Shown in pieces: positions 8,730 through 17,458 of a stretch of DNA of 64,000 bases. The stretch lies in assembly GCF_004310865.1 (NCBI RefSeq), contig NZ_SIXI01000002.1:310001-374000 (forward strand). Reading direction: 5' to 3'. The DNA is from Aquabacterium lacunae (GTDB taxonomy: Bacteria > Pseudomonadota > Gammaproteobacteria > Burkholderiales > Burkholderiaceae_C). Position 1 is the first letter of the stretch; each line of letters opens with the position of its first letter. Under the pieces are notes generated by a model, which was not told the DNA's origin, did not search any database, and worked only from the letters and a program-made list of their open reading frames with translations. A program made the position numbers and the translations under genes.

Positions 8730-9899
8730 TCAGGCCAGTCGGTCGATCAGCGCCAGCAGCTGGTCGACCGCACGGGCCCACGACATGCGCTGCGCCAGGT
8801 CCATGGCATGCACCGCAAAGTCGGGGTGCTGTGCACGCCACCCCTGCACGTGAGTCTCGAGGGCCTGCAACAAGGCATCGGGGTCCACCTCGCGGAAACG
8901 GCCGCCAGGGCGCCCCTCTGCATCGGGCTGCTGCCCTTCGCGGGCCTGCACCCGCGAGCCCACGCCATCGACAAAAAAATCATCGGTGGCGCCGCCGTCG
9001 GTCACCACCACCGGTGTGCCGCAGGCAATGGCCTCCAGCACAGGCAGGTTGAAGCCTTCACCCCGGTAGGGCGACACATAGCAATCGGCCAGTCCATACA
9101 GCAGGCGCAGCTCTGCTGGCTGCAGGTTGGTCGGGATGAAGCGCAAGGCCGCCAGGGTGTCGGCCGTGAACAGGCTCGGGTGCTGTGCGGCCAGGTCTTT
9201 GAGCATGGGCTCGACCGAGATGCCGTAGAGGTCTCGCTGGTCTTTGAGGATCAGGCGCACCTGCGGGTGGCGCTGGCGCAAGCGCGCGAAGGCCACCAGC
9301 AACAGATCGAGCCCCTTGTTCCAGGTGGCCACACCCAGGTTCAGCAGCACGAATTCATCGGGCTGGATGCCCAGGCTCTGCCGGTTGTGGGCACGCTCCT
9401 GCGCCGACAAGGGGTGAAAGGTGGACAGCCGCACGCCATGGGGCACCACGTGGATGCCGCCCGGGTCCAGCCCGAAGTCGGCCAGGCGGTCTCTGGACCA
9501 GCGGGTGGGCGTGATCACGGCCCGCTGCCCGCTGGTGTAGGCCGACAAGGGCAATGCCGGGTCGGCAAAGCTGCGCGCCGTGATGCCCAGCTCGGTGACC
9601 ATGAAGGTCAGCTGGGGCCCTGCCGCTTCGGTGACCGCCGCGAAGGGCGAGCCCAGCCTCAACCAGGCGTCTGCACGTTGCTCAGGCGCCGGCGCGGGCA
9701 AGGCGTCGATGGCCTCCATTTCGCCCGGCATGAAACCAGGGCTGTTGCGCTCACGGCTCCAGTGCCCCATGGCAAAAGGCAGGTCCCGGTGGCACACCTG
9801 CCAGCCAGGCCGGCGCATCAACTCGAGCAACTGGTGCTGGTTCACCAGGGCGAACGAATGGTTCACGCCGCGCCAGCCTTCAACCTGCAGGACTTTCAT
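8730..9899 (-). CDS. GT4-family (GT-B fold) glycosyltransferase
   Basis: A 389-residue cytoplasmic glycosyltransferase of family GT4 (glycosyltransferase group 1). It probably transfers a sugar from a nucleotide donor; donor and acceptor cannot be read from sequence. The C-terminal Rossmann half has the E-x7-E donor motif of retaining GT-B enzymes in EGFNLPVLEAIACGTPVVV (Glu281, Glu289). The linker region LNLGVATWNKGLDLL is also typical. The N-terminal half, with WRGVNHSFALVNQHQLLEL, is the acceptor side. It is the last gene on the minus strand before the convergent octad gene. It lies 83 bp behind the outer-membrane factor gene, with an intrinsic terminator between them, so it may be expressed by read-through or from its own promoter. 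Its position suggests a role in glycosylating the exported octad protein or a related surface glycan (inference). Confidence 0.85.
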   Translation of the reverse strand: MKVLQVEGWRGVNHSFALVNQHQLLELMRRPGWQVCHRDLPFAMGHWSRERNSPGFMPGEMEAIDALPAPAPEQRADAWLRLGSPFAAVTEAAGPQLTFMVTELGITARSFADPALPLSAYTSGQRAVITPTRWSRDRLADFGLDPGGIHVVPHGVRLSTFHPLSAQERAHNRQSLGIQPDEFVLLNLGVATWNKGLDLLLVAFARLRQRHPQVRLILKDQRDLYGISVEPMLKDLAAQHPSLFTADTLAALRFIPTNLQPAELRLLYGLADCYVSPYRGEGFNLPVLEAIACGTPVVVTDGGATDDFFVDGVGSRVQAREGQQPDAEGRPGGRFREVDPDALLQALETHVQGWRAQHPDFAVHAMDLAQRMSWARAVDQLLALIDRLA

Positions 9900-9939
9900 G
9901 GTCTGGAGTGTGCCGAGGGCCGGCCCTTGTCAAACGGTG

Positions 9940-9961
9940 AAAAAAGCGGCCTGAAGGCCGC
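9940..9961 (-). terminator. Intrinsic terminator after the outer-membrane factor gene
   Basis: On the minus strand the stem GCGGCC/GGCCGC (9956-9961 with 9946-9951, four-base loop) is followed by six T. It separates the type I secretion genes from the GT4 gene. Confidence 0.75.
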
Positions 9962-9982
9962 ATCCGAAGGGTGTGGTCCGGT

Positions 9983-11443
9983 TCAGGGTCCCACCCACTG
10001 GATCAGGCCCAGCCCCTGTGAGCGCAGGCTGGCGTTGGCCTGGGCCCCATCGACCAGGGCATTGATGTACGAGACGCGCTGATTGAAGTGATCGCTTTCG
10101 GCCGACATGACATCGAACAGAGAACGGCGGCCCAGCTGCGACCACTGCTGGAAGGTGAAGTTGCGCACGCGGTCGCTGTCCCGCATGACCTCGGCGTGTC
10201 GGCGTGCCCGGTCGAAAGCCGAGACCGCTGTGTCGTGCTGCTGGGCCACCTGGCTCATGCGGGCCTGCAAGGCCTCCTGACGGTTCTGGCGATAGGCCTC
10301 GGCGCGCTTGAGCGCCGCGCGGGTGGCCGCGTCCACCCCGCCACCGTCGTACAGCTGCCAGCTGAACTGCACCCCCAGCGACAACGACGAGGTGCGGCTG
10401 CCCGGCAGCTTCGACACCGACTCGCCCACCGTCCAGTTCACCTGCGGCGTGTTGCCCGTGGCCACGGCTTGTGCGTAGGCCTGCTGGGCATCGGCCTCGC
10501 TTTGCAGGCGCTGCAGCTCGGCGCTGCGTTCGATCAGGCGCTGCACCTCGTCCAGCGCGGGCGTGCTCATCAGCACCGTGGAAAAGCCTTCGCCCAGCTG
10601 CACCTGCTCGCCCACCAGCTTGCGCAGGCGGGTCTCGAACTGGCGAGCCGTGGCCATGGCCTGCTCACGCTGGATCTCGGCCTGACGACGAGACTTGCGG
10701 GCCTGCACCAGTTCGCTGGCGCGGCCCTTGTCTTCCGACACGATGATGTCCAGCGCCTCGACCAGGCAGCCCATCTTGCGGGCGTACTGCTGGTAGATCT
10801 GGGCCTGCAGGCGGTAACGGTGGCGCTCCAGGGCCGTGTAGACGGCCTCCAGGGCCACGCGCTCACTGGTGGCCCCCTGCCCCTGGCGGGCGGCTTCAGA
10901 CAGGCGCTTGCGCCAGGTGTCCAGGGCATCGAGGCGCCCGCCGTCAAACAGCGGCGCGCTCACGTTCAGGCCCACGTTGCCCTGCACCCCGGTGGCATCG
11001 GGCCGCCCGGTCTGCTGCGTCAGGCCATAGGCCGCACTGCCGAACAGCGTGACGCGGGGCTTGCGAGAGGCCTGCAACTCGCTCAGGTCGAACTCGGTGG
11101 CATCGGCCAGCAGGCGGGCGGCACCCACCTCGGCACTGCGCCGGTTGGCCTCTCGCACCAGGCCCTGCAGTTGCTGCATCGGGTCACCCGCAGCATCGCC
11201 CAGGTGCTGGTGCGATGCCTGCTCGCTGGCGCGATCGAGCGCTTGCGTGCCAGCTTCGATGCAACCACTTTGCCCCGAAACACCGCCCCCAGGGCTGGTG
11301 CCTGCGGAGGATGTGGGCGCCGTTGCCGCCGCCACAGGGGCTCGCGCCTTGACCGCCGCCTGCGCGCCACCGGAAAGCCCGGCGGACCATGCCATCGCCA
11401 CCAGCCAGGTGCCAGCAGCCCACTGCCACATGCGTTTTGCCAT
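9983..11443 (-). CDS. TolC-family outer-membrane factor of type I secretion system
   Basis: A 486-residue outer-membrane efflux protein, the exit duct of the type I exporter. Residues 1-29 form a Sec signal peptide ending GAQA, followed by an Ala/Thr/Ser-rich low-complexity stretch (about 30-60). Two OEP repeats follow: about 85-290, with NVGLNVSAPLFDGGRLDA, and about 300-475, with SLGVQFSWQLYDGGGVDA. These paired beta-hairpin motifs ([LF]xDGG) and the long helical coils between them are characteristic, most like LapE/AggA-type factors that serve RTX adhesins. The gene starts five bases after the stop of the membrane-fusion gene and is followed by a terminator, so it is the last gene of the four-gene operon. 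Confidence 0.9.
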   Translation of the reverse strand: MAKRMWQWAAGTWLVAMAWSAGLSGGAQAAVKARAPVAAATAPTSSAGTSPGGGVSGQSGCIEAGTQALDRASEQASHQHLGDAAGDPMQQLQGLVREANRRSAEVGAARLLADATEFDLSELQASRKPRVTLFGSAAYGLTQQTGRPDATGVQGNVGLNVSAPLFDGGRLDALDTWRKRLSEAARQGQGATSERVALEAVYTALERHRYRLQAQIYQQYARKMGCLVEALDIIVSEDKGRASELVQARKSRRQAEIQREQAMATARQFETRLRKLVGEQVQLGEGFSTVLMSTPALDEVQRLIERSAELQRLQSEADAQQAYAQAVATGNTPQVNWTVGESVSKLPGSRTSSLSLGVQFSWQLYDGGGVDAATRAALKRAEAYRQNRQEALQARMSQVAQQHDTAVSAFDRARRHAEVMRDSDRVRNFTFQQWSQLGRRSLFDVMSAESDHFNQRVSYINALVDGAQANASLRSQGLGLIQWVGP

Positions 11444-11447
11444 CGAC

Positions 11448-12704
11448 TCACCTCTCCGTGAACGCCTCCCTTGATTTCAGGAGAGGCCGGAACACGTAGC
11501 TCAGCACCGTCTGCTCGCCGGTGCGAACTTCGACCGTTCCCGTCATGCCCGGGATCACAGGCAGCGGCTGACCGGCCTTTTTCAGCTCGGTGGCATCGGC
11601 CCGGATCAGCGCACGGTAGTAACTGTTGTCCTGATTGGCCGACTTCGGTTCGTCGGAAAGCGCGTCTGGACTGAGGTAATCCAATCGACCCTTCAGGCCG
11701 CCGTAGGTGTAGAAGTCATAGGCCGACAGCTTGACCTGCACCGGCATGCCCAGCCGCACGAAGCCGATGTCGGCCGGCTTGATGCGGGCCTCGACCAGCA
11801 CCTGCTCGCTCACGGGCACGATTTCCATGATGGCCGCACCCGGCTGGATGACGCCACCCACCGTGCCCAGGCGGATGTGTTTGACCTGGCCACGGATGGG
11901 GGATCGGATCAGGGTGCGCGACAGCACGTCCTGCTTGACGATCATCTGCTCCTGCAGCTGGGCCAGCTCGGTCTGCACGCGTACCAGCTCGCTGCTGGCT
12001 TCCTGCCGGAAGCGGTTGATCCGGTCCTGCACCTGCAGCAACAGGTCGTTGGCCTGACGGCGCAGGCGCATCACCTCGACATTCGACAGCACGCCCTTGT
12101 CGGCCATGCGCTCGGCCATGGCCACTTCGCGCATCAGCAGGCCCAGGCTGTGGCGGTTCACGGCCACCGCTTCGTTGAGCAGCTGCCGGCGTGCATTGAA
12201 CGCGTCGGTTTCGCCCTGTACCAGCGCGGGCACCGCGGCCACCTCCTCAGGGAACTCCAGCGACTTGCCCGAGGCCTCGGCCGTCAGGCGCACGATGGCC
12301 GCCTTCAGCGCCAGGGTCTTGGCCTGCCCTTCGTTCTGCAGCGCTTCGACCCGGGTCGGGTCCAGCCGCACCAGCGCCTGTCCCTGTTCGACCAGCATGC
12401 CTTCCTTGACCAGCAAGGTGCGCAAAATGCCACCTTCCAGGCTGGAGATGATCTGTTCGCGGCCGTCTGGAATCACCTTGGCCTCGGCCCGGGTGATCTG
12501 GTCGACCTTGGCCTGGTAAGCCCAGGCGAAGGTGAACCCCACGATGGCCAGCAACAGCCACAGCGTGAGCGCCACCGCGGGCGCGCCATCGATGACCTGC
12601 GCTGCCTTGGCTCCTGCCAGGAAGCGCTCGTCGCCCGGGGCGGCGCGCCTCACACGGGCCGCACCGCTCACAGGCCAGGGCCAGCGCAGGCGGAAGGCGC
12701 TCAT
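11448..12704 (-). CDS. HlyD/LapC-family type I secretion membrane-fusion protein
   Basis: A 418-residue periplasmic adaptor that links the inner-membrane ABC transporter to the TolC-type duct. It has a cytoplasmic N-terminus, one membrane anchor at about 44-64 (VALTLWLLLAIVGFTFAW), then a lipoyl/barrel half-motif with GREQIISSLEGGILRTLLVKEG. A long alpha-helical hairpin (about 125-265) follows, and a C-terminal barrel with SPIRGQVKHIRLGTVGGVIQPG and IPGMTGTVEVRTGEQTVLSYVFRPL, the HlyD family signature. Its start codon overlaps the stop of the ABC transporter gene by four bases (ATGA), which indicates translational coupling. The outer-membrane factor gene follows after five bases. Confidence 0.93.
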   Translation of the reverse strand: MSAFRLRWPWPVSGAARVRRAAPGDERFLAGAKAAQVIDGAPAVALTLWLLLAIVGFTFAWAYQAKVDQITRAEAKVIPDGREQIISSLEGGILRTLLVKEGMLVEQGQALVRLDPTRVEALQNEGQAKTLALKAAIVRLTAEASGKSLEFPEEVAAVPALVQGETDAFNARRQLLNEAVAVNRHSLGLLMREVAMAERMADKGVLSNVEVMRLRRQANDLLLQVQDRINRFRQEASSELVRVQTELAQLQEQMIVKQDVLSRTLIRSPIRGQVKHIRLGTVGGVIQPGAAIMEIVPVSEQVLVEARIKPADIGFVRLGMPVQVKLSAYDFYTYGGLKGRLDYLSPDALSDEPKSANQDNSYYRALIRADATELKKAGQPLPVIPGMTGTVEVRTGEQTVLSYVFRPLLKSREAFTER

Positions 12705-15235
12705 TCAGGCACCTCCGCCGGGGGCATCGACAAATCGGGCACACCGTCGGGCAAGGTGCGGCGTTCGGCCGGGGCCACGTACGGGCGCGCCACGGAGGGC
12801 TCTTCCGACACAGGCTGGCTGAGGGTGGGCGCGCGTTCGGCCACGCCAGGCGGCGGCTGCACCACGGGAGCCGGCGCCACAGCGGCAGGGGTTGCAGGGG
12901 CAGGGGTTGCAGGGGCCACAGGACGCTCTGCGGCCACAGGCGTCACAGCCGCCACGGGGGCAGCCGGCATGGCCGCCCGAGGCGCCATCGGCCCTGAAGC
13001 CTGTGCAGCGGGCACGGCCGGCATGGCGCCAGTCTGAAGGCCCACGGGCTTGCCACCGGCCAGGGCCGCCATCACCTGCCCTTTGGGGCCGAAGGCCAGC
13101 AGGCGCCCCTGCTCCACCACGGCCACCAGGTCCACCACCTCCAGCAAGGCAGGGCGGTGCGTCACCACCACCAGGGTCTTGCCCTCGGCCACGGCCTTGA
13201 GGTGCTTGACGAACAGGGCTTCGGCCTGGGCGTCCATGGCGCTGGTGGGCTCGTCCAGCAACAACACCTGCGGGCGGGTGATCAGGCAGCGCGCCAGGGC
13301 CACCAGCTGGCGCTGGCCGCCCGACAGCAGGCAACCACCCTCGCCCACCGGCATGTCCAGGCCCAGCGGGTGGGCCGCCGCCACCTTGTCCAGCCCGGTC
13401 AGCTGAAGGATGGGCACGAGGGCCCGCACATCGGCGTGGGCACGGTCCAGCACAATGTTGTCGCGCAAGGAGCCGGCAAACAGCTTGGGCTCTTGCGACA
13501 TGAAGCCCACGTGCGAACGGAAGTCCACCGGGTCGATCTGGCGCAGGTCGATGCCATCGACCTCGACCAGGCCCTCGGTCGGCTGGTACAGCCCGCCCAG
13601 CAGGCGCAGGATGGTCGACTTGCCACTGCCCATCTTGCCCAGCACCGCCACGCGCTGCCCTGGCTGGATCTGCAGGTTCAGGTCTTTCAGCACCGCGGGC
13701 GCGTGCTCGGCCCCTTGCGCCGGGTAGGAAAAACCCACCTCGCGCAGCGCCATCTGCCCACGCACCTTGTGCCGTGGCAGGTACTGCCGATCGGGCTGCC
13801 GGTCCAGCGGCAGCTTCATGATGCGGTCCAGCATGCGCAAGGCGGCCTTGGCGCCCTGGTAGCGCGTGGCCAGGCTCACCACGCTCGACAGCGGCGCGAT
13901 GGCGCGCGCGCCAAACATCACGGCCGTGATCACGGCACCCGCCGAAATCACGCCGTCGTGCACCAGGTGCACGCCCCACACCAGCATGACCACGGTCACC
14001 AGCTGCTGCGCCACGCCAGCAAAGTTGTTCACCCAGCTGGTCAGGGCCCGGCTCTTGAGCGAGGACACTGCCTGGGCGCTGTTCGACTCTTCGTAGCGCT
14101 GCAGAAAATGCCCCTGGGCGCCCGCAGCGCGGATGTCTTCCAGCCCGTCCATGGCCTCGACCAGCACGCCTTGCAACTGCGCGTTCTGCTTGAGGTTGGC
14201 GCTGCTCAAACGCGCCAGCATCTTCTGGCCGGCCCATGACAGGCCCAGCACCAGGGGCACGGTCAGCACCAGCACCCAGCCCAGCGGCCCGGCAATGAAA
14301 AACGTCATGGCCACGAACAGCAGCACAAAGGGCAAATCGGTCAGCACCGCCATGGTGGCCGAGGTGGAAAAGTCGCGAATGATCTCGATCTGTCCCAGCT
14401 CATGCGCGAAACCGCCCGCCGAGGGCGGCCGGTGCTCCAGCCGGATCGACAAGGCCTGCCTGAACAGCACATTGCCCAGGATCAGGTCGGCCTTCTTGCC
14501 GGCCTGGTCGATCAGGTGACTGCGCAGCTGCCTGGCCAGCAGGTCGAAGCCGATGGCCACCGCCGTGCCAATGGCCAGCGACCACAAGGTCACCATGGCC
14601 TTGTGCGGGATCACACGGTCGAACACCACCGACGAAAACAGGCCCACCACCAGCATCAGCACGTTGCTGAGCAAGGCCGCCACCATGGCCGAGCGGTAAT
14701 AGGGTGCAAAGCGGCGCAAGGTGCCCCACAACCAGTGCCGATCGGGGTCCAGCGGCACGCCATCGTCGTCGGCCGCCGCATCTGACACGCGCGGAGACGC
14801 CACCAGGGCATAGCCGGAGTACTCGGCCTGGATGTCTTGCAGGCTGGCTTCCACCGTGTGCGACTCGCCCGGCATGATCACTTCGTAGCGATCCTGGCCA
14901 CGCCGCCCCGAGGCCTCCAGCCGCCGCGTGACGATGCACACATCGCCCGAGCGCAACAGCAGCACCAGCGGGAACAGCAGGCCCAGCATGCGCTCTGGTG
15001 CCCGCTGGATGACCGCCGCATGGAAGCCCGCCTCCTGCATCAGCTGCACCGCCTTCGGCGGTGTCAGCGGCAAGGTGGCCGAGGTCAAGGCCAGCAAGGA
15101 CACGGCCGAGCGCTCCTGCCCGTGGTGGCGACACAGCCACAGCAGAGCCCCCAGCAAAGGGTCTCCAGGGTCACCCGTGGCGCCAGCCGGTCGAGTGGGC
15201 GGCGCCGGGTCAGGAGGCAACTGCACGTCTGTCAT
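12701..15235 (-). CDS. Type I secretion ABC transporter with C39-like domain (LapB type)
   Basis: An 844-residue fused permease-ATPase of the inner membrane that powers export. Residues about 25-155 form a C39-peptidase-like domain without a visible catalytic Cys/His pair, as in the LapB/HlyB group, where it binds substrate and does not cleave it. Residues about 170-460 are the six-helix transmembrane domain. The nucleotide-binding domain has Walker A GKMGSGKST (533-541), signature LSGGQRQ (637-643), Walker B ending LLLDEP (Asp661-Glu662) and H-loop VVTHR. The usual protein ends at about residue 735; here about 110 Pro/Ala/Val-rich residues follow, an unusual tail. The gene overlaps both neighbours by four bases (GT41 gene upstream, membrane-fusion gene downstream). 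The absence of peptidase residues fits a large cargo with a C-terminal secretion signal. Confidence 0.94.
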   Translation of the reverse strand: MTDVQLPPDPAPPTRPAGATGDPGDPLLGALLWLCRHHGQERSAVSLLALTSATLPLTPPKAVQLMQEAGFHAAVIQRAPERMLGLLFPLVLLLRSGDVCIVTRRLEASGRRGQDRYEVIMPGESHTVEASLQDIQAEYSGYALVASPRVSDAAADDDGVPLDPDRHWLWGTLRRFAPYYRSAMVAALLSNVLMLVVGLFSSVVFDRVIPHKAMVTLWSLAIGTAVAIGFDLLARQLRSHLIDQAGKKADLILGNVLFRQALSIRLEHRPPSAGGFAHELGQIEIIRDFSTSATMAVLTDLPFVLLFVAMTFFIAGPLGWVLVLTVPLVLGLSWAGQKMLARLSSANLKQNAQLQGVLVEAMDGLEDIRAAGAQGHFLQRYEESNSAQAVSSLKSRALTSWVNNFAGVAQQLVTVVMLVWGVHLVHDGVISAGAVITAVMFGARAIAPLSSVVSLATRYQGAKAALRMLDRIMKLPLDRQPDRQYLPRHKVRGQMALREVGFSYPAQGAEHAPAVLKDLNLQIQPGQRVAVLGKMGSGKSTILRLLGGLYQPTEGLVEVDGIDLRQIDPVDFRSHVGFMSQEPKLFAGSLRDNIVLDRAHADVRALVPILQLTGLDKVAAAHPLGLDMPVGEGGCLLSGGQRQLVALARCLITRPQVLLLDEPTSAMDAQAEALFVKHLKAVAEGKTLVVVTHRPALLEVVDLVAVVEQGRLLAFGPKGQVMAALAGGKPVGLQTGAMPAVPAAQASGPMAPRAAMPAAPVAAVTPVAAERPVAPATPAPATPAAVAPAPVVQPPPGVAERAPTLSQPVSEEPSVARPYVAPAERRTLPDGVPDLSMPPAEVPE

Positions 15236-17091
15236 CCCAGCACCAGCGATTTCAGAGCCGTTTCAAGGTCCTTGACGAAGCCCGGCATGTCGAACAGCGA
15301 CGAGGCCATGCGGTGTTCAGCGAGGTAGCGGCGAAGGCTGGCCACCCGCTGCGGGTTCTGGCCCAGCTGCACGGCCTTGCGTTCGTAAGACGCCATGTCT
15401 TCCGTGATCAGATCGGGTAGCCCCACGTGGTGCAGCAGCGAGCCTGCCATGCGCGAGATGTAGGTGCGCCCCGACAAGGTCAGCAAGGGCACGCCCATGA
15501 ACAGCACGTCATTGGCCGTGGTGCCCGCGTTGTAGGGGAAAGTGTCGAGGAACAGGTCGGCCAGCGTGAAGCGCGCCAGGTAGTCGGGCGGTGCCACGCG
15601 CGGCGCAAAGATCAGCCGGTCGGGGTTCACGCCGTGTTCGCTGGCACAGCGCTGCATGTTGGCCTTGGCCCAGGCGTTGTCGGCCAGCAGCCACAACACG
15701 CTGTTGGGCACGGCATGCAGCACGCGCATCCACAGGCTGAACATCTCCTGCGTGAACTTGAAATTGTTGTTGAACGAGCAGTACACGAAGGCGTCTTCGG
15801 GCAGCTGGTAATCGGCCCGCCGGGGCAAGGGGCCCACCGGGCGCTGACGGTCGCTGGCCTGGTAGCAGCGCGGCAGGTACAGCGGCTTTTCGGTCATGTA
15901 AGGCTGCACCGACTCGGGCATGACAAACCGATCAGCAATCACCCAGTCGATGGCCGGCAGGCCCGTCGTGGCAGGAAACCCCAGGTAGGTCACCTGCTGC
16001 CTTGCCGGGCGCCAGCTCAGGATGTCGGGCCGGGCCCCGTTGGTCAGCCCCTGCAGGTCGATCAGGATGTCGATGTCGTGCGCGGCAATGGCCCGCGCGG
16101 CGGCCTCGTCCGACAAGCCGCGCAAAGGCACCACATGGTCGAAGCTCTTGAGCAGCCGCTGCCGCAGCGGCGTGCCGTCTTCCGTGCTCCAGCAGAACGC
16201 GAACACCTCAAATTCGTCGTGGTTGTGCAGCTCCAGCATGTCCACCGTCAGCAAGCCCACGGCATGCATGTGCAGGTCACCCGACAGGTAACCGAGGCGG
16301 ACCTTGCCCGGGCGGCGCTGGCTCGCCGCCAGCGGTGTCTGCAGCGGCAACACCCGCTCATGGCAAAACGTGCGGGCCGTGAGCAGGTGCAAGGCGGGGT
16401 CGTCGCTGGCGCTCAGCATGGCCAGGGGCGAGGTGCCCAGCAGCAACTGGTTGGCCGTGAGTGCCCCAACCGGCTGGTACACCGGCCACTCGCACTGCTT
16501 CTGGCGGATGTGCACATAGTGCTGCACCACGCGGGGCTGCTCGGCTTTGAGGCGCAGGCTGTCGACCATGCAGGCCTCGCTCTCGTCATAGCGCCTGAGC
16601 TGCTCCAGCAAACGCGCCATGTTGTTGAGCGCGTGCAGCTTGAGCTCCAGGTCGGCCTTTTGCTCATCGACCAGGGCCAGCACCTTGCGCCAGCATGCCA
16701 GGGCCTCGTCGGGCTGCCCGAGGTGCTCCAGCTGATGGCCCAGGTTCAGGTGCGCCTGGATGAACTGCGGCTGCAAGGCCAGGGCCTCGCGGTAGGCCTG
16801 TTCGGCCTGTGCATGGCGGCCCAGCCCTCCCAGGGTCGTGCCCCAGTTGAACAGCGCGATGGGGCGCTGCGGTGACTGCGTGTGCGCCAGCCAGGTCTCG
16901 TACAGCGCGGCCGAGGCTTCCACCTGCCCGGCCTGCGCCCATTGCTGCGCCACATCGAGCAGGTTCACCAGCGGCATCTGCCCGCTGCGCGCCGTGTTCA
17001 TCCACTGTGCCAGGGCCTGCGCTGCCATGGCGCCCGGGGTCTGCGCGGGCGTGGCTTGCGTGTTCAGTGCACCGGGATCGGTTCTGTCCAT
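15232..17091 (-). CDS. TPR-containing GT41 (SPINDLY/OGT-type) glycosyltransferase
   Basis: A 619-residue protein with TPR-like repeats at about 45-210 and a C-terminal GT41 catalytic region at about 250-600. GT41 contains eukaryotic O-GlcNAc transferase, SPINDLY and bacterial HMW1C-type protein glycosyltransferases. Diagnostic stretches are YLGFPATTGLPAIDW, the FNNNFK motif (residues 440-445) and LDTFPYNAGTTANDVLFMG (around Asp516), followed by SGRTYISRMAGSLL. No signal peptide or membrane segment is seen, so it acts in the cytoplasm. The start at 17091 has AAGGA six bases upstream. It is the first gene of the operon and its stop overlaps the ABC transporter start by four bases. The placement suggests that it glycosylates the exporter's cargo before secretion (inference). 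The sugar and the acceptor residue are unknown. Confidence 0.88.
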   Translation of the reverse strand: MDRTDPGALNTQATPAQTPGAMAAQALAQWMNTARSGQMPLVNLLDVAQQWAQAGQVEASAALYETWLAHTQSPQRPIALFNWGTTLGGLGRHAQAEQAYREALALQPQFIQAHLNLGHQLEHLGQPDEALACWRKVLALVDEQKADLELKLHALNNMARLLEQLRRYDESEACMVDSLRLKAEQPRVVQHYVHIRQKQCEWPVYQPVGALTANQLLLGTSPLAMLSASDDPALHLLTARTFCHERVLPLQTPLAASQRRPGKVRLGYLSGDLHMHAVGLLTVDMLELHNHDEFEVFAFCWSTEDGTPLRQRLLKSFDHVVPLRGLSDEAAARAIAAHDIDILIDLQGLTNGARPDILSWRPARQQVTYLGFPATTGLPAIDWVIADRFVMPESVQPYMTEKPLYLPRCYQASDRQRPVGPLPRRADYQLPEDAFVYCSFNNNFKFTQEMFSLWMRVLHAVPNSVLWLLADNAWAKANMQRCASEHGVNPDRLIFAPRVAPPDYLARFTLADLFLDTFPYNAGTTANDVLFMGVPLLTLSGRTYISRMAGSLLHHVGLPDLITEDMASYERKAVQLGQNPQRVASLRRYLAEHRMASSLFDMPGFVKDLETALKSLVLG

Positions 17092-17274
17092 GGGTGATTC
17101 CTTCGCCAGACCCGACGCAGGTCTGGTACGTCACCCGATGCTAGGCAATGCCGCCCTGCCCTTAAGGCCCATAAAGGCACCCGCACACGGCCAGTTCGGC
17201 AGCATTTCACGCAGCAAAACTGCGGCATGTGTGCCAGCAGGCTGCCAACGCCCAAAGCGAGGCGCGCGCGCAAC

Positions 17275-17301
17275 AAAAAAGCCACCCCGCAGGGTGGCTT
17301 T
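17275..17301 (-). terminator. Intrinsic terminator after tRNA-Cys
   Basis: Minus-strand stem AAAGCCACCC/GGGTGGCTTT (17292-17301 with 17278-17287, four-base loop) followed by a T-run. It lies eight bases beyond the tRNA-Cys 3' end and insulates the GT41 operon promoter region from tRNA transcription. Confidence 0.85.
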
Positions 17302-17308
17302 GAATGGG

Positions 17309-17382
17309 TGGAGGCGCGGGCCGGAGTCGAACCGACCTACACGGATTTGCAATCCGGTGCATAACCGCTTTGCTACCGCGCC
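17309..17382 (-). tRNA. tRNA-Cys (GCA)
   Basis: 74 nt with encoded CCA. The acceptor stem GGCGCGG pairs with the 3' end, the anticodon arm reads CCGGATTGCAAATCCG with anticodon GCA, and the T-arm contains GGTTCGACTCC. Confidence 0.95.
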
Positions 17383-17417
17383 CCGCGAAACCGCAGGATG
17401 CCACAGTTTGCTGTGGC

Positions 17418-17451
17418 AAAAAGAAAGCCTGGCGTTTCAAGACCAGGCTTT
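17418..17451 (-). terminator. Probable terminator or processing hairpin between tRNA-Gly and tRNA-Cys
   Basis: Arms AAAGCCTGG/CCAGGCTTT (17424-17432 and 17443-17451) are followed on the minus strand by CTTTTT. The hairpin lies directly 3' of tRNA-Gly. It suggests that the two tRNAs can be separate transcripts, although read-through is possible. Confidence 0.6.
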
Positions 17452-17458
17452 CAGCATC

